DNA from: DATJKD01 sp963728295
Lineage (GTDB): Bacteria; Pseudomonadota; Gammaproteobacteria; Steroidobacterales; Steroidobacteraceae
DNA: 64,000 bases
Reading direction: 5' to 3'
NCBI GenBank assembly: GCA_963728295.1
Contig: CAVSKB010000019.1
Coordinates: 496,001-560,000, forward strand
Shown: positions 61,501 to 64,000 of the stretch, in pieces
Numbering within the stretch: position 1 is the stretch's first letter
Layout: each line of letters begins with the position of its first letter
Made by a program: the position numbers and the translations under genes
The notes under the pieces: model-generated
What the model saw: the letters and a program-made list of their open reading frames with translations, nothing else
Databases searched by the model: none
Told to the model about the DNA's origin: nothing

Positions 61501-62736
61501 GCAGCGTCCGCCGCCGACGCAGCGTGACCGTTCGGGTGGGCACCGTCCCGGTGGGCGGCGACCACCCGGTCGTCGTGCAGTCCATGACCAATACGGACAC
61601 GGCCGACGTCGACGCGACCGTCAGCCAGGTGCGCGCGCTCGCGCAGGCGGGCTCGGAGCTCGTGCGGGTAACGGTCAACACCGACGAGGCGGCCGCGGCG
61701 GTGCCGCGCGATCGTAGAGCGCCTCGCGGCGCTCGGCGTCACGGTGCCGATCGTCGGCGACTTTCATTTCAACGGGCACAAGCTGCTGCGTGAGCATCCA
61801 GGCTGCGCGGCGGCGCTCGGCAAGTACCGGATCAACCCGGGCAACGTCGGCCGCGGCAGCAAGCGTGATCCGCAGTTCGCGGAGATGATCGAGATCGCCT
61901 GCCGCCACGGGAAGCCGGTGCGGATCGGCGTCAACTGGGGCAGCCTCGACCAGGACCTGCTCACCCGGATGATGGACGAGAACTCGCGCCGCGCGGAGCC
62001 GGTCGACGCGGCGGACGTCGTGCGCGAGGCGCTGGTCGTATCGGCGCTCGAAAGCGCGCGCCGCGCCGAAGAGCTCGGTCTGCCGCACGATCGCATCGTC
62101 ATTTCCTGCAAGGTGAGCGGCGTGCAGGACCTGATCGGGGTGTACCGCAACCTGGCCGCGCGTTGCGACTATCCGCTGCATCTCGGGCTCACCGAGGCGG
62201 GCATGGGTTCGAAGGGCATCGTCGCCTCGACCGCGGCGATGGCCGTGCTGTTGCAGGAGGGTATCGGCGACACGATCCGCGTGTCGCTGACTCCGGAACC
62301 CGGCGGCGACCGCACGCAGGAGGTGATCGTCGCGCAGGAGATGCTGCAGACGATGGGACTGCGGTCGTTCACGCCCATGGTGGTCGCATGCCCGGGCTGT
62401 GGACGCACGACCTCGAGCTATTTCCAGGAGCTCGCGCAGAAGATCCAGTCGCATCTGCGTCACCGCATGCCCGAGTGGCGCAAGCGCTATCACGGCGTCG
62501 AGGAGATGACCGTCGCGGTGATGGGCTGCGTCGTCAACGGTCCGGGCGAAAGCAAGCACGCCAACATCGGGATCAGCCTGCCCGGCACCGGCGAGCGGCC
62601 GGTCGCGCCCGTCTACATCGACGGCGAGAAGGGACCGACGCTCAAGGGCGACCACATCGCGGAGGAGTTCCAGCAACTCGTCGAGGACTACGTGGCGCGG
62701 ACCTACGGGAGGTCGCGAGAGGAGAAATCGGCATGA
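61497..62736 (+). CDS. ispG: 4-hydroxy-3-methylbut-2-enyl diphosphate synthase (IspG), one frameshift
   Basis: Iron-sulfur enzyme of the MEP isoprenoid pathway, about 413 residues. The GTG at 61497 overlaps the DUF885 stop. Sequence: VTVRVGTVPVGGDHPVVVQSM, then a frame change near 61700, then IVGDFHFNGHKLL, YRINPGNVGRGSK, VRIGVNWGSL, GLTEAGMGSKGIVAS and the [4Fe-4S] ligands in VACPGCGRTTSSY and MGCVVNGPGESKHANIG. It is essential in organisms lacking the mevalonate route, so the break is probably an indel. Confidence 0.94.
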
Positions 62737-63062
62737 CGCGGCTCACCGAACGCAAGTGCAGCGCCTGCGCGGCCGGCACGCCGCCGCTCGCAGACGCGGA
62801 AGCGAAACGGCTGCTCGCCGAGCTCGACCCGGGCTGGTCGGTGGCTGAGGACGGCAAGGCGATCCGGCGCGCCTTCCGCTTCGACGACTTCTACCGCACG
62901 ATGGCCTTCGTCAATGCCGTCGCCTGGATCGCAAACATCGAGGATCATCACCCGGATCTCGAGCTGGGCTACAACTACTGCCGGGTGCGCTTCTCGACTC
63001 ATTCCGTCGGCGGGCTGTCCGCCAACGACTTCATCTGCGCTGCCAAGGTCGACGCCCTCTGA
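62733..63062 (+). CDS. 4a-hydroxytetrahydrobiopterin dehydratase (pterin-4-alpha-carbinolamine dehydratase)
   Basis: A 109-residue PCD/DCoH protein. The core is WSVAEDGKAIRRAFRFDDFYRTM, IANIEDHHPDLELGYNYCRVRFSTHSVGGLS, which includes the active-site HHP motif. The N-terminal CSACAAGTPPL is a known extension in bacterial members. It regenerates pterin cofactor for aromatic amino acid hydroxylases or acts as a general pterin dehydratase. It overlaps ispG by 4 bp; palindromic element copy 2 follows immediately. Confidence 0.92.
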   Translation: MTRLTERKCSACAAGTPPLADAEAKRLLAELDPGWSVAEDGKAIRRAFRFDDFYRTMAFVNAVAWIANIEDHHPDLELGYNYCRVRFSTHSVGGLSANDFICAAKVDAL

Positions 63063-63068
63063 AGGTAG

Positions 63069-63543
63069 GTGCTCGCCGCCACTCGGCCGCGGTGTATCCG
63101 CAGCCGCTTACCACGATTCAGGAGCGTTACAGCGCTGAAGATGGGTGCCCCGCACACCTTGTCGGCGTACGCCGCATCAGTAGTGGTATCGCGGAATCGT
63201 CGAGGCAGTCCTTCGCGAAGAGTGCCCGCGACGTCTAACTGTGGGGACGGAGGCCTGCTTCGCGGCTGGGATACCACCGCGTCCACGCGCCGGCTCGTGC
63301 ACCCACCGTGGCATCGGCGAGCCGGTGCTTGGACCGGTGTCTCCCAGCCGCGACCACGCCTCCGCTCCCGCCGTTAGACGTGCGGGCACTCCGAAGCGAT
63401 GACTCTCGACGACTCCGCGATACCACCGGCGCTGCGGTGTGCGCCGACAGAATGTGCGGGGCACCCTCTGCGCTCTGCAATGTCCGCTCGATCGTGGTAA
63501 GCGGCTGGCGATACACCGCGGCCGAGCGCCGGCGAGCAGCCAC
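63069..63543. repeat. Long palindromic element, copy 2 (non-coding, about 475 bp)
   Basis: The left arm begins GCTCGCCGCCACTCGGCCGC and the right arm ends GCGGCCGAGCGCCGGCGAGC, its near-perfect reverse complement. Mirror-image blocks include CGGTGTATC-, AGCCGCTTACCACGAT, GGTGCCCCGCACA, TGGTATCGCGGA-TCGTCGA, AGTGCCCGC, ACGTCTAAC and CCGGCTCG; the centre is near 63306. By its two distinguishable arms, this copy is inverted relative to copy 1 at 43646-44158. It starts 6 bp after the pterin dehydratase stop. No convincing protein frame exists. Confidence 0.82.
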
Positions 63544-63571
63544 GGCACCGCGCCTCCACCGCGGTGACCCG

Positions 63572-64000
<429 letters not shown>

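Overview
The window is GC-rich, densely coded bacterial chromosome. It reads as a gammaproteobacterium: the lptD-surA-pdxA-rsmA-apaG-apaH block, the lipB-lipA pair and the MurU/AmgK muropeptide-recycling pair are typical of that class. Split glycine dehydrogenase (gcvPA/gcvPB), NAD-from-tryptophan genes and a cytochrome P450 cluster would fit an environmental, Xanthomonadales- or Steroidobacter-like lineage, but this placement is inference. No rRNA, tRNA, CRISPR array or phage was seen.

Layout. 1-5.4 kb: end of a D-Ala-D-Ala carboxypeptidase, D-amino acid aminotransferase and YbeD on +, converging with lipB-lipA-murU-amgK on -. 5.4-12.5 kb: envelope biogenesis and rRNA maturation operon (lptD, surA, pdxA, rsmA, a universal stress protein with its own promoter, apaG, apaH). 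12.4-13.2 kb: an unknown exported protein. 13.3-17.3 kb: kynurenine operon (3-HAO, cyclase-type formamidase, kynureninase, kynurenine 3-monooxygenase), leading from formylkynurenine towards quinolinate. 17.3-20.7 kb: small unrelated genes separated by integron attC-like sites, with no integrase seen. 20.7-28.5 kb: mixed accessory genes (MDR dehydrogenase, cupin, DUF3574, VOC, methyltransferase, DUF1272, GNAT, carbonic anhydrase, amidohydrolase, small membrane proteins, GFA). 28.5-37.1 kb: folate/one-carbon genes (fhs; folA-SET-thyA-lgt), RlmI and a DUF255 protein. 37.1-43.6 kb: an oxidative catabolic cluster (3-hydroxyisobutyrate-dehydrogenase-like, CMD, LLM flavin oxidoreductase, P450, SDR, ALDH, SDR). 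44.2-59.3 kb: a long minus-strand run (M23 peptidase, HIT, DUF486, HAD, NhaD-type transporter, ComB, PLP decarboxylase, TsaC/Sua5, a double HtrA-PDZ protease, PfkB kinase, dgkA, gcvPB, gcvPA, gcvH, gcvT) headed by a tandem glycine riboswitch with an intrinsic terminator. 59.7-63.1 kb: DUF885 peptidase, ispG, pterin dehydratase. The window ends in the 3' part of an acyl-CoA dehydrogenase gene on -.

Two features stand out. First, two ~470-510 bp non-coding elements (43646-44158 and 63069-63543) are each a long imperfect palindrome, and they are copies of each other in opposite orientation, flanking about 19 kb. Second, the 17.3-20.1 kb stretch looks like an integrase-less cassette array.

Quality warning: about 19 genes, many of them essential, are broken by one or more frameshifts while neighbours are intact. 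This points to uncorrected indels in the assembly rather than real pseudogenes. Coordinates of such genes span all the frames.
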